From positions 992,001 to 1,056,000 of the forward strand of contig NZ_SODF01000002.1 of assembly GCF_004365875.1 (NCBI RefSeq): a DNA stretch of 64,000 nucleotides, read 5' to 3'. Position 1 is the stretch's first letter; each line of letters opens with the position of its first letter. The stretch comes from Kribbella kalugense. GTDB lineage: Bacteria > Actinomycetota > Actinomycetes > Propionibacteriales > Kribbellaceae. The notes under the pieces are model-generated. The model saw only the letters and a list, made by a program, of their open reading frames with translations, ran no database searches and was not told the origin of the DNA. Of this stretch, positions 16,115 to 23,798 are shown in pieces. The position numbers and the translations under genes are program-made.

Positions 16115-17317
16115 TTAGGTCTCGGACGCTTCGGTCGCCGCCGAACTACGGGGAGCCGGCAACGCGAACGGTACGACGAAAGCCGTCAGCAGGACCGGGA
16201 TCGTCAACCCCGCGATCAGCACCGACATCGTGAACCACATCGACCCGAGCGCGAACCCGCCGTACACCGCAATCGCGAAGACCTCGGCAAACAACCCCGA
16301 CACCGACGTCACGGTCGCCCGGGCCGGACCGGTGATCGCATCCTGCAACCGCGACTCCGACACCACGATCACCAACTGCATCAGCCCGTACCCGAGTGCA
16401 ATCGGCAAGAACCCCCACGCCGACCCACTCAGCGCCCCGGTCGCGATCAACACGGCAGTTGCCGCGAGCATCAAAGCAAAAGTTGCTGCTGGCAACTTGT
16501 ACGCCGGCCCTGCGAGCGCACCGCCGATCGCCTGTGCTGCAACGGTTCCCGCGATCAGCAAAGGGATCACGCTGGTCAGCGCACCCGTCTCCCGGGCAAG
16601 CAACGGGAAGTACTCGTCGAACGCCAGGAAGCCGCCGAGCAACGCGACCAGCGCAACGGCTCGCCGCACCAGCCGACTCGTCAGCACCTCCGTCACGCCA
16701 GACCTCAGCATGTGAACGTAGTTGCCGAACGCCGCCCGCGTACCCGTTTCGTCCGACTCCCGGGCAGCCTCCACCGGCCGCGCCTCAGGCAACGACCACG
16801 CCACCAAGGCCTGGGCCAAACAGCTGAGCACACTCACTACCCCAGCCAGGACGTAACCACCGAGGTTGAGCAGCGGTGTCGCCAAAGCCGTCGCTGCCAG
16901 GTTCATCACGAGCGCGGCGGATCGCGCCCGACCGAGCAGGGTCGGGTAATGCGCAGTTCGATCCCGGGCGGCAAGCTCGTCGTACACGAACGCTTCGTAC
17001 GTGCCGGAGATCAGCGCGGACGAAGTACCCCACAAGACGAAACCCAGCGCGAATCCGGCGAACGACGGCCACGTGATCCATGCGGCGTACCCGAGGCCGC
17101 TGAGCAGGGCACCGAGGATCAGCAGCTTGCGCCGGGAGTACGTGTCGGCCCAGGCGCCGGACGGCACCTCGAGGACGAACCCGGTCGCCGACCAGATGAC
17201 GAACAGCGTCGAGATCTGGGCAGCCGACAGTCCGTGATCGGTGAACAGCAGCTGGTACAGCGGATAGAGCGGGATGAAGTCGTGCAGCGCCTCGAAGGCG
17301 ATGACGCGGGCGAACAG
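16115..17317 (-). CDS. MFS transporter with disrupted or non-AUG 5' end
   Basis: The protein shows a full set of MFS helices and the first-loop motif VPSGAWADTYSRRKLL. Coding character clearly extends upstream of the first GTG (17167): LFARVIAFEALHDFIPLYPLY and the second helix ISTLFVIWSATGF precede it. In that frame, however, the only standard start is an ATG at 17359, and a TGA at 17333-17335 separates it from the rest after eight codons. Downstream of the TGA the first start-like codon is a CTG at 17315-17317, used here as the boundary. The ATG has a TATCGT hexamer 7 nt upstream (17367-17372), as if it were the real leaderless start. So this is either a nonsense-mutated gene, a sequencing error, or a CTG start. 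Confidence 0.7.
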   Translation of the reverse strand: MFARVIAFEALHDFIPLYPLYQLLFTDHGLSAAQISTLFVIWSATGFVLEVPSGAWADTYSRRKLLILGALLSGLGYAAWITWPSFAGFALGFVLWGTSSALISGTYEAFVYDELAARDRTAHYPTLLGRARSAALVMNLAATALATPLLNLGGYVLAGVVSVLSCLAQALVAWSLPEARPVEAARESDETGTRAAFGNYVHMLRSGVTEVLTSRLVRRAVALVALLGGFLAFDEYFPLLARETGALTSVIPLLIAGTVAAQAIGGALAGPAYKLPAATFALMLAATAVLIATGALSGSAWGFLPIALGYGLMQLVIVVSESRLQDAITGPARATVTSVSGLFAEVFAIAVYGGFALGSMWFTMSVLIAGLTIPVLLTAFVVPFALPAPRSSAATEASET

Positions 17318-17420
17318 ACTTCGGTCAGTACGTCAAAGGTGCGGGCTCGGAAATCTCATGTCATTGACGATACGCGAAAATGAGGCGCGGATCCGGTGGA
17401 ATTTCCGTCAGAGTAGGGCG

Positions 17421-18290
17421 ATGGGACAGGTCAGCGAACGGTTCTGGGCGAAGCTGCCGGACGGCAGCCGGGACGCCCTCGTCGACGGGTTGAGTCAGTC
17501 CGAGCTGCAGTCCGTCCTGCTGGACGTGACGCGGGAGCGCGCCGCCAAGGTGACGCCGGCGCGGCTGCTGCAGCGCTGGCAGCAGGACCGGTTCGTGCGA
17601 CCGTCGTCGATCGATCCGCGCGAGCTGGTGAAGACCCAGCAGCTCCTGTGGGAGCGGCTGCCGGAAACGTTCGACGGCGTGCAACTGTCCCCGGTGACCC
17701 CGCTGGGCACCTGTTCGGCGATCGCGACGATCAACCAGAACCAGGTGGTCAGCACGATCCGCGGCACCGAGGTCGCCAGCGACCCGACCAACGAGCTGGC
17801 GATCGAGGCCGCCGTACGCCGACGTGCCGGGCAGGACCGGGTCCACCTGGCCGCGTGCCAGCGGGTGATCCGGGCGCAGCCGTTCGACGGGCCGGGCATG
17901 TTCGCTCATTTCGAGCTGTTCACGCTGGTGTCGAGTGCTCGCGACACCGGCTCGTGCAGGACCGAGCTGCTGATCGAGCACCTGCGTTTCTGGCAGGACG
18001 TACTCGGCGACAAGGCAGTCCTGTCCTTCACCGCCTTCAAGGAGTCCGCGCTGCGGGACCGGATCGAGGACACGGTCCGGCCGGCGCTCGAAGTCGCGTT
18101 CACCGAGGACACCGAGCGGACGAAGAGCGAGAACTACTACGCCGGCACCGCACTCGACATCGGTCGGGGCAGCGAAGGGCTGGGCGACGGCGGCTTCACC
18201 ACCTGGACCGCTGACCTGCTCGGCGATGCGAAGGAACGCTGCCTGACCTCCTGCATCTCCACCGAACGCCTGACGACTATCGGAGTTTGA
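17421..18290 (+). CDS. Hypothetical protein, possibly class II aminoacyl-tRNA-synthetase-like
   Basis: I do not recognise a named family for this 289-residue protein. Three stretches resemble class II synthetase motifs. STIRGTEVASDPTNELAIEAA (about residues 112-132) looks like motif 2 with its arginine and the DPTN turn. GMFAHFELFTLVSSARD follows as a strand, and the C-terminal GRGSEGLGDGGFTTWTADLLG plus CISTERL resembles motif 3. The N-terminal 90 residues are helical. If right, it would be a synthetase paralogue without an anticodon domain, perhaps with another acyl-adenylate role. The ATG at 17421 follows a weak GTAGGG. Convergent with the GNAT gene, overlapping by 14 bp. Confidence 0.5.
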   Translation: MGQVSERFWAKLPDGSRDALVDGLSQSELQSVLLDVTRERAAKVTPARLLQRWQQDRFVRPSSIDPRELVKTQQLLWERLPETFDGVQLSPVTPLGTCSAIATINQNQVVSTIRGTEVASDPTNELAIEAAVRRRAGQDRVHLAACQRVIRAQPFDGPGMFAHFELFTLVSSARDTGSCRTELLIEHLRFWQDVLGDKAVLSFTAFKESALRDRIEDTVRPALEVAFTEDTERTKSENYYAGTALDIGRGSEGLGDGGFTTWTADLLGDAKERCLTSCISTERLTTIGV

Positions 18291-18669
18291 GCAACCCCGC
18301 GTCGGTCGGCCGGAACCCGCAGGCGTCGAGGTAGAACGCGGTCAGGTGCGGCTCGAAGTCGACGTGCAGCCATTCACACCCGGCCTTGCGCGCCTCCTCG
18401 GCCGCGGTCAGCACGAGCTGCTTACCGATACCCCGCCGGCCATGATCCGGATGTACGGCGGTGTCCAGCACGAACGCGTGCCCACCGCCGTCCCAGCACA
18501 CCTGCACGAACCCGACCAGCTGATCGTTGCTGAAGGCACCCACCCAGGTCAGCGCCCACCGCTCCAACCGCTCCGCCCAGGCCTGCACCTCCGGCTCGCT
18601 CTCGAACGCAGCCGCATGCAGCGTGGACAATTCCCGATCGTCCACCGGGAACCGCACGACGTACTTCAC
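18277..18669 (-). CDS. GNAT family N-acetyltransferase
   Basis: The 130-residue protein has the acetyl-CoA loop DTAVHPDHGRRGIGKQLVLTAAEEA and the final HVDFEPHLTAFYLDACGF strand-helix of GNAT enzymes. The GTG at 18669 overlaps the stop of the upstream phosphotransferase gene (GTGA), so the two are coupled. The acceptor is unknown. Its pairing with an aminoglycoside-phosphotransferase-like gene is suggestive but not proof of drug modification. Confidence 0.85.
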   Translation of the reverse strand: MKYVVRFPVDDRELSTLHAAAFESEPEVQAWAERLERWALTWVGAFSNDQLVGFVQVCWDGGGHAFVLDTAVHPDHGRRGIGKQLVLTAAEEARKAGCEWLHVDFEPHLTAFYLDACGFRPTDAGLLKLR

Positions 18670-19412
18670 AGCAACTCCAATGCGGCTTCGAGGCGAGCGT
18701 TCCATCCCACAGCCTCACCATCGGGCAGGTCCGACACGCTCAGGTACCCCTGCACCATCACAGACGGCATGACCGCGCTCAGCCCCTCGCTGCCCCCGTA
18801 AGCACTCAACGCCTCCGGCCAGCGGGCGGGCTCCACCGATGACACCAAGAACCACGCGAGGTCCAGCACGCCCGGCGCCAACGACACGTCCTCCCAGTCC
18901 AGCAAGGCGACCACACCGTCGGGCCCGGTCCGCATGTTCTGCGCCGAGGCGTCACCGTGAGCCAAAGTCAGCTCACCCGCCTGCCCCACAGCTTGCTCGC
19001 CCTCGAGCACCCGACCGACCAGACGCTCACCAAAGGCACGCACCGGAGCAGACAGGTCGGACCGCTCCGCCAGCACCGGCCAGGTGCGGTCGTAGAGCTC
19101 CGCAACCAGATCCTCCCCCGCACCGGGCGGTCGCAGCCACGCCCAGTTCGCCCGGCCTGTCCACCGGCCATGCAACTCGCGCAACACCTGCGCAGCAGCG
19201 CCAGGGTCCGCCCCTGGCGCCCAGTCCGACAGGTCCTCCAGCACCAGCAGGGTCCCGTCAGGTCCAGACTCCGCCTGGTAGCACTCCGGAACGCGAACCC
19301 CGACCACCGGTGCGATCTCCCGGTAGAACCGCACCTCGGACTCGAACATCTGCAGCACATCTGGAATCGAGCCAGGCGCCGCGGGCTCCCGCCGCTTTAT
19401 GTGGGTACGCAT
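18666..19412 (-). CDS. Aminoglycoside phosphotransferase-like kinase, N-lobe apparently missing
   Basis: The 248-residue protein has the APH catalytic loop LAHGDASAQNM (HGDxxxxN), the metal-binding LLDWEDVSL, and an FESEVRFYREIAP helix. Family members usually have about 60-80 more residues at the N terminus (the beta strands and glycine loop before HIKRRE). Here the frame is closed by a TGA just upstream of the ATG at 19412. The start also lies inside the 3' end of the PLP-lyase gene (16-bp overlap). The lysine of HIKRRE is at residue 6, so a truncated or divergent kinase is likely. It may be inactive, or the missing part may have been lost when the two genes were joined. Confidence 0.75.
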   Translation of the reverse strand: MRTHIKRREPAAPGSIPDVLQMFESEVRFYREIAPVVGVRVPECYQAESGPDGTLLVLEDLSDWAPGADPGAAAQVLRELHGRWTGRANWAWLRPPGAGEDLVAELYDRTWPVLAERSDLSAPVRAFGERLVGRVLEGEQAVGQAGELTLAHGDASAQNMRTGPDGVVALLDWEDVSLAPGVLDLAWFLVSSVEPARWPEALSAYGGSEGLSAVMPSVMVQGYLSVSDLPDGEAVGWNARLEAALELL

Positions 19413-20389
19413 GCCTCAGTGCTTATCAGGACGACCGTGCTGTTCTCCATTAGATTTAGCTGGTCACGCGCAGCGCGGAGCCCGGCGAGGGTCGCCGCAC
19501 CGCTCGGTCCGGAGGAGATGCCGGCCGCTTGCAGGTCGTCGACCGCCTTGAGTGCTGCGTCGTCCTCGACCGTGACCGAGTAGTCCAGACCTGAGCGGAG
19601 TACGGGCCAGGCGAGGCTGGACGGCGTACCGCAGTTCAGGCCCGCCATCACAGTCTTGCCGGTCGGGACGGTCAGCAACTCACCTGCGAGCAGGCTGGTG
19701 GTCACGCACGACGCGCTGGCCGGCTCGACCCCGAGCAACGCCGGCGTGACCGGTCCGCTCCGGTAGTGGGTGACGGCTGCCTGGGCCACCGAACCCACTC
19801 CCATCGGCACAACCACCAGATCAGGCTGTACGTCGATCTCCCGGAACAGCGTCGAGTAGCCGTCGACGATGTGCTGCGGGATCACCTCGTACCCGGGCCA
19901 CGCGGAGTCCTGGATCAGCAACCGATCCCCCGAGGCGTACGCCGCAGCCTCGCCGACCGCGGCGTCGTACGAATCCGGTACGACGGTCACCGTCGCACCC
20001 TCCGACCGGATCGCATCCACAGCACCATCACTCACCACGTCCGGGACGAACACGTGTGCGGGCAGACCGAGCATCGCAGCCCGGCGCGCGACGGCACGAC
20101 CGTGATTGCCGTCGGTCGCAGTCACCAACTCGGAAGCGCCGGCGTGCTCCTGCAGAGCGCGGTGGATCGCCCACCACGCACCCAGCGCCTTGAACGCGGG
20201 CAGCCCAAGCCGATGCGACTCGTCCTTCACGAGCACCTGACCGACCCCCAGCTCGGCAGCAAGCGCCGGGACAGGGGTCAGTGGAGTAGGGCGGTACGCC
20301 GGCAGGCTCTGGTGGAACGCCAGTACCTCAGCCGGAGCAGGCGACGTACGCCAGGACCTCGCGGCCGGGTTGGCGTACCAGCGCACCAA
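19397..20389 (-). CDS. PLP-dependent diaminopropionate ammonia-lyase-like enzyme
   Basis: The 330-residue fold-type II PLP enzyme has the LVKDESHRLGLPAFKALGAWWA segment carrying the Schiff-base lysine (FKALG). It also has the TATDGNHGRAVA PLP-binding loop and SGPSGAATLAGL near the C terminus. These match 2,3-diaminopropionate ammonia-lyase (YgeX) and threonine-dehydratase-like relatives. The expected reaction is alpha,beta-elimination of an amino acid to a keto acid plus ammonia. The gene immediately upstream on the same strand is an XRE regulator ending 1 bp before its start, so they form an operon. Confidence 0.85.
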   Translation of the reverse strand: MVRWYANPAARSWRTSPAPAEVLAFHQSLPAYRPTPLTPVPALAAELGVGQVLVKDESHRLGLPAFKALGAWWAIHRALQEHAGASELVTATDGNHGRAVARRAAMLGLPAHVFVPDVVSDGAVDAIRSEGATVTVVPDSYDAAVGEAAAYASGDRLLIQDSAWPGYEVIPQHIVDGYSTLFREIDVQPDLVVVPMGVGSVAQAAVTHYRSGPVTPALLGVEPASASCVTTSLLAGELLTVPTGKTVMAGLNCGTPSSLAWPVLRSGLDYSVTVEDDAALKAVDDLQAAGISSGPSGAATLAGLRAARDQLNLMENSTVVLISTEACVPT

Positions 20390-20791
20390 CTAAGCGACCA
20401 GCGTGAACGCCTGTGCCGAGGCGGAGTACGCGCGTGGGCCGGAAGGGATCCGGTACGCCGCGCGGTCCTCGACCCGGATCGCAGCGGTCTGGAGGTGGAC
20501 CGGCAGCGTGGACCGGGCCGCGGTGGTCAGGTCGAACTGCACCTCGGCCAGCAGGTCGGACAGCTCGAGCTCGAGTGCGCGGCAGATCGCGGCGAGGATC
20601 TCCGAGGAGGGCTCTTTGCGACCGCGCTCGATCTCGGAGAGGTACGGCACCGACACCTGGGCCAGCTCGGCGAGCTCGCGCAGGGTGATGCCCCGCTCGC
20701 GCCGGAGCCGGCGAAAGACGTTCCCGATCACCTGGCGTAGCAACACGTCTGGCCCTCCTCGCCTCCGGATGTCCTGTACCGAGTGTGCCAT
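20390..20791 (-). CDS. XRE family helix-turn-helix regulator
   Basis: The 133-residue protein has an XRE helix-turn-helix, GNVFRRLRRERGITLRELAELAQVSVPYLSEIERGRKEPSSEILAAICRALEL (about residues 26-79), of the ClgR/PuuR-like single-domain type, and a short C-terminal tail. The ATG at 20791 is chosen; a start near VLLRQVIGN would also leave the domain intact. Two copies of TCTGC-N5-GCAGA lie 25-70 bp upstream and are the best candidate operators. It probably regulates itself, the downstream lyase, and possibly the upstream cystathionine-synthase-like gene. Confidence 0.85.
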   Translation of the reverse strand: MAHSVQDIRRRGGPDVLLRQVIGNVFRRLRRERGITLRELAELAQVSVPYLSEIERGRKEPSSEILAAICRALELELSDLLAEVQFDLTTAARSTLPVHLQTAAIRVEDRAAYRIPSGPRAYSASAQAFTLVA

Positions 20792-20815
20792 CCCGCGCGG
20801 GTCCGCCGGGCAAGA

Positions 20816-20830
20816 TCTGCGCTGAGCAGA
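20816..20830. promoter_or_regulatory. XRE operator site 1 (TCTGC-N5-GCAGA)
   Basis: Perfect 5-bp inverted arms with a 5-bp spacer, 24 bp upstream of the XRE start and 28 bp centre-to-centre from the second copy. That spacing puts both sites on nearly one helix face. Confidence 0.65.
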
Positions 20831-20842
20831 CTCCGTACGGCG

Positions 20843-20859
20843 TTCTGCCCTGCGCAGAA
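20843..20859. promoter_or_regulatory. XRE operator site 2 (TTCTGC-N5-GCAGAA)
   Basis: Perfect 6-bp inverted arms with a 5-bp spacer and the same core as site 1. It ends immediately before the stop codon of the upstream cystathionine-synthase-like gene. Confidence 0.68.
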
Positions 20860-22011
20860 TCAGCCTTCCAGCGCGGATTGGAGGTCGGCGGTCAGGTCCT
20901 CGGGGTCTTCCAGGCCGAGGCTGAGGCGGAGCAGTCCGTCGGACGGCTTGGCCTCGGCGGTGACCAGGCGGTGGGTGAGCGCGGCGGGGTGCTGGATCAG
21001 CGTGTCCACGCCGCCGAGGGACACCGCGTGCGTGATGAGCTTCAACCCGCTGGCCACCCGGGACGCGGCCTCGAAGCCGCCGGTCAGGGTGAAGGCGAGG
21101 ATCGCGCCGGGACCCGACTGCTGGCGTCCGATCAGCCCGGCGGGATCGGTCAGGCCCGGGTAGTAGACCTGCTCGACGGACGGCTGCGCGGACAGCCAGT
21201 CCGCCACCTTGATGGCGGTCGCCTGCTGCGCCCGTACGCGCACTGGCAGCGTCTGCAGTCCCCTGTGCAGTTCGTACGCCGCCAACGGGTGCAGCAGGCC
21301 ACCTGTCACTGCGCGGATCTGCCGAAGCCGGCCGACCCACTCCACGCCGGCCGCGACGACGCCACCCATCACGTCGCCATGACCGCCGAGGTACTTGGTT
21401 GCCGAGTGCAAGACCAGGCTCGCCCCGTGCCGAGCCGGCTGCTGCAGGATCGGCGTCGCGAAGGTGTTGTCCACAAGCACCGGTACGTCGCCTGCCGCGC
21501 GGGCGACCGCCGCGATGTCGACCAGCTCGACGGTCGGGTTGGCCGGTGTCTCGACGATGACCAGGCCGGTGTCGGGGCGGATCGTTCCGGCGACCTCGTT
21601 CGGCTGTGTGTAACTGACAGTTGTCCCCAGGAGGCCTGTGGATAACAGGTGATCGGTGCCGCCGTACAGCGGACGTACGGCGACCACGTGCGGACGGCCT
21701 GCGGCAACGGTGGCGAGCAGGCAGGCGGTGAGCGCGGCCATGCCGGAGCCGAACGCGACGGCGCCGTCGGTCTGCTCGAGCTCGGCGAGCGCGCTCTCGA
21801 AGCGGGCGACGGTCGGGTTCCACAGGCGCTGGTAGACGAGGCTCCCGCCGTCCGGGCCACGGCCCTGCGCGAGCGCGTCGTACGACGCTCCGCCGGTGTT
21901 CACGTCGGGGAGCGGGTAGGTGGTGGACAGGTCGATCGGAGGGACGTGGACGCCGAGAGCGGCCAGGTCGTCGCGGCCGGCGTGGACGGAACGGGTGTCG
22001 AGCTGGGTCAT
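20860..22011 (-). CDS. Trans-sulfuration PLP enzyme (cystathionine gamma-synthase/lyase, methionine gamma-lyase family)
   Basis: The 383-residue protein begins TQLDTRSVHAGR, has YQRLWNPTVARFESALAELE, GSGMAALTACLL, the VDNTFATPILQQP loop, and LVLHSATKYLGGHGDVMGG with the PLP lysine. The C-terminal half contains THAVSLGGVDTLIQHPA. This is the Cys/Met metabolism PLP family; synthase, lyase and methionine gamma-lyase activities cannot be separated by eye. The ATG at 22011 has GAGG upstream. It is divergent from an Lrp gene with a nested palindrome between them, a common arrangement for Lrp-controlled amino acid genes. Confidence 0.9.
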   Translation of the reverse strand: MTQLDTRSVHAGRDDLAALGVHVPPIDLSTTYPLPDVNTGGASYDALAQGRGPDGGSLVYQRLWNPTVARFESALAELEQTDGAVAFGSGMAALTACLLATVAAGRPHVVAVRPLYGGTDHLLSTGLLGTTVSYTQPNEVAGTIRPDTGLVIVETPANPTVELVDIAAVARAAGDVPVLVDNTFATPILQQPARHGASLVLHSATKYLGGHGDVMGGVVAAGVEWVGRLRQIRAVTGGLLHPLAAYELHRGLQTLPVRVRAQQATAIKVADWLSAQPSVEQVYYPGLTDPAGLIGRQQSGPGAILAFTLTGGFEAASRVASGLKLITHAVSLGGVDTLIQHPAALTHRLVTAEAKPSDGLLRLSLGLEDPEDLTADLQSALEG

Positions 22012-22086
22012 CGTGGCCTCCTCACCTGAGATGCAGTGAGGATGGAATCTTCTGCGAGATTGATGCAATAGTTCCGAAGAAAATTC

Positions 22087-22124
22087 GTCCACAGGGTCAT
22101 CCACATGCTGTGGATTCTGTGGAC
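22087..22124. promoter_or_regulatory. Nested palindrome, candidate Lrp operator
   Basis: Inner arms ATCCACA (22099-22105) and TGTGGAT (22109-22115) lie inside outer arms GTCCACAG (22087-22094) and CTGTGGAC (22117-22124). All four are versions of one TCCACA half-site, so this is two overlapping binding sites. It lies over the -35 region of the Lrp gene and upstream of the divergent PLP enzyme. Confidence 0.68.
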
Positions 22125-22142
22125 GGGCTCTACAGTGATGGC

Positions 22143-22649
22143 ATGCCGAAGGATCGTCGGAGCCCTGGACCGGCTCCGCGGCCGGCTCCTGACGGGCTCG
22201 ACGAGGTCGATCGGGAGTTGGTGCGACTGCTGACCGCCGACGGGCGGATGGCGAACAACGCGCTCGCCGAGGCGACCGGGATCGCGCCGTCGACGTGTCT
22301 CGCGCGGGTGCGTTCACTGCGTGAGCGTGGGGTGATCCGCGGCTTCCATGCCGACGTGGATCTGGGCGCGCTGGGTCAGCCGTTGCAGGCGCTGATCGCG
22401 ATCCGGATCGGAGCGCATTCGCGTGACGAGATCGACCGCTTCCGGTCGAAGGTGCCGGGGCTGCCCGGCGTGCTCTCGCTGTTTCATGTCAGCGGCGCCA
22501 ACGACTACCTGCTGCACGTCAGCGCGGCCACTCCCGACGCTCTCCGGGAGTTCGTCCTCGACCACCTGACCGCGGACCCAGCAGTAGTCCACGCCGAGAC
22601 CAGCCTGATCTTCGAACACATCCGGGCGACTCCGGACGCGCGCAACTGA
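22143..22649 (+). CDS. Lrp/AsnC family transcriptional regulator
   Basis: The 168-residue protein has an N-terminal helix-turn-helix (DEVDRELVRLLTADGRMANNALAEATGIAPSTCLARVRSLRERGVIRGFHADVD, about residues 20-72) and a RAM ligand-binding domain (QALIAIRIGAHSRDEIDRFR onward). It should sense an amino acid. The ATG at 22143 is 6 nt after a TACAGT hexamer (22131-22136) and has no Shine-Dalgarno sequence, predicting a leaderless mRNA. It is divergent from the cystathionine-synthase-like gene and ends exactly where the convergent LLM gene ends. Confidence 0.92.
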   Translation: MPKDRRSPGPAPRPAPDGLDEVDRELVRLLTADGRMANNALAEATGIAPSTCLARVRSLRERGVIRGFHADVDLGALGQPLQALIAIRIGAHSRDEIDRFRSKVPGLPGVLSLFHVSGANDYLLHVSAATPDALREFVLDHLTADPAVVHAETSLIFEHIRATPDARN

Positions 22650-23654
22650 TCAGCGGGGCTTGATGCCCCAAGCTTGCGCGAGCAGCTCGAACGAGCGGCG
22701 GCGTTCTGCTGGGTTGTGGATGTTGGTGGTGATGATCAGTTCGTCAGCGCCGGCGGAGTTGGCTCGGCGGAGGAGGTCAGCGGCTACCTGGTCCGGGGTG
22801 CCGACGGAGACCAGACCGGCCCACTCTTCGACAGCGGCCTCTTCTGCCTCGGACCACGGGTAGGCCTCGGCTTCCTCCGGAGACGGAAGCGGGCCAGGAC
22901 GGCCGGAGCGCAGGCGGAGCATCGAGAGTGCGTTCGCGCGGGCGAGTTGCTGCGCGCGCTCCTCGGTCTCGGCGACGATCGCGGCCAAGGCCAGGATCGC
23001 GTGCGGCGCGCCCTCGTTCTCGAAGCGCTTGAAGTTCTCCCGGTACGACGCGATCACGCCGGCCGGATCGAGCGTCCCGAAGTGCCCGGCGTACGCAAAT
23101 CCCGTCCCGAGCGCGGCCGCCGCCTGTCCGCCGTACGTGCTGGACCCGAGGATCCACACCGGCGGCAGCGGTACGTCGTCAGGTTGCGCCTTGATCGGCT
23201 CGAACGGGTGCCCGGCCGGGAACCCTTCGGCGTATGCCCGCAGTTCGGCGTACTGCTCGGTGAAGTCGTCGGCGCCGAGGGCCTCGCGGCTCCGGCGCAG
23301 TGCGAGCGCGGTGCGTTGGTCGGTGCCTGGCGCTCGTCCGATGCCGAGGTCGATACGGTCCGGGTACAGCCCGCCGAGCACACGGAACGTCTCGGCGACC
23401 TTCAACGGAGAGTGGTTCGGCAGCATGATCCCGCCGGACCCGACCCGGATGGTCGACGTGGCGGCAGCGACCGCCGTGATCATCACCTCGGGAGTCGTGC
23501 TCACCACGCTGGGGATGTTGTGATGCTCCGCCAGCCAGAAGCGGTGGTAGCCGGCCGCTTCCGCGGTGCGGGCCAGTTCCAGCGTCTCGTGCAGCGCCTC
23601 CGACGGCCGCGTGCCTGTCGGCACCGGCGAGAGGTCGAGCACGGACAGGGGCAT
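22650..23654 (-). CDS. LLM class flavin-dependent oxidoreductase (bacterial luciferase-like)
   Basis: The 334-residue TIM-barrel protein has PLSVLDLSPVPTG at the start, YHRFWLAEHHNIPSV, IRVGSGGIMLPNHSP and RIDLGIGRAPGTD, all typical of luciferase-like monooxygenases of the alkanal-type group, and ends in the AGADELIITTNIHNP strand. It uses FMNH2 or F420 to oxygenate or reduce an unknown substrate. The next gene upstream on the same strand is a flavin reductase, which could supply the reduced flavin. The ATG at 23654 gives the standard start; a GTG at 23669 is possible. A 91-bp palindromic element separates it from the reductase. Confidence 0.88.
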   Translation of the reverse strand: MPLSVLDLSPVPTGTRPSEALHETLELARTAEAAGYHRFWLAEHHNIPSVVSTTPEVMITAVAAATSTIRVGSGGIMLPNHSPLKVAETFRVLGGLYPDRIDLGIGRAPGTDQRTALALRRSREALGADDFTEQYAELRAYAEGFPAGHPFEPIKAQPDDVPLPPVWILGSSTYGGQAAAALGTGFAYAGHFGTLDPAGVIASYRENFKRFENEGAPHAILALAAIVAETEERAQQLARANALSMLRLRSGRPGPLPSPEEAEAYPWSEAEEAAVEEWAGLVSVGTPDQVAADLLRRANSAGADELIITTNIHNPAERRRSFELLAQAWGIKPR

Positions 23655-23707
23655 CGGTTCGGCGCTCACGCTCCATGGCAACCGCCGCGGCGTGCAACCT
23701 ATTCCTC

Positions 23708-23798
23708 CGGACCTGCAGCCCATCACAATCCCGGCGGCCGGCACCGGCTGAGCCTGGATCGACCGGAAGAACCAGCATTGTGATGGGCTGGAGATCCG
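23708..23798. repeat. Palindromic element, copy 3 (same CGGACC-end family)
   Basis: The 22-bp arms are 23708-23729 and 23777-23798 with 20 of 22 positions paired and a 47-nt loop. The left arm begins CGGACCTGCA and ends CATCACAAT. The right arm abuts the stop codon of the flavin reductase gene at 23799, so the element lies directly 3' of that gene and before the LLM gene. Confidence 0.8.
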
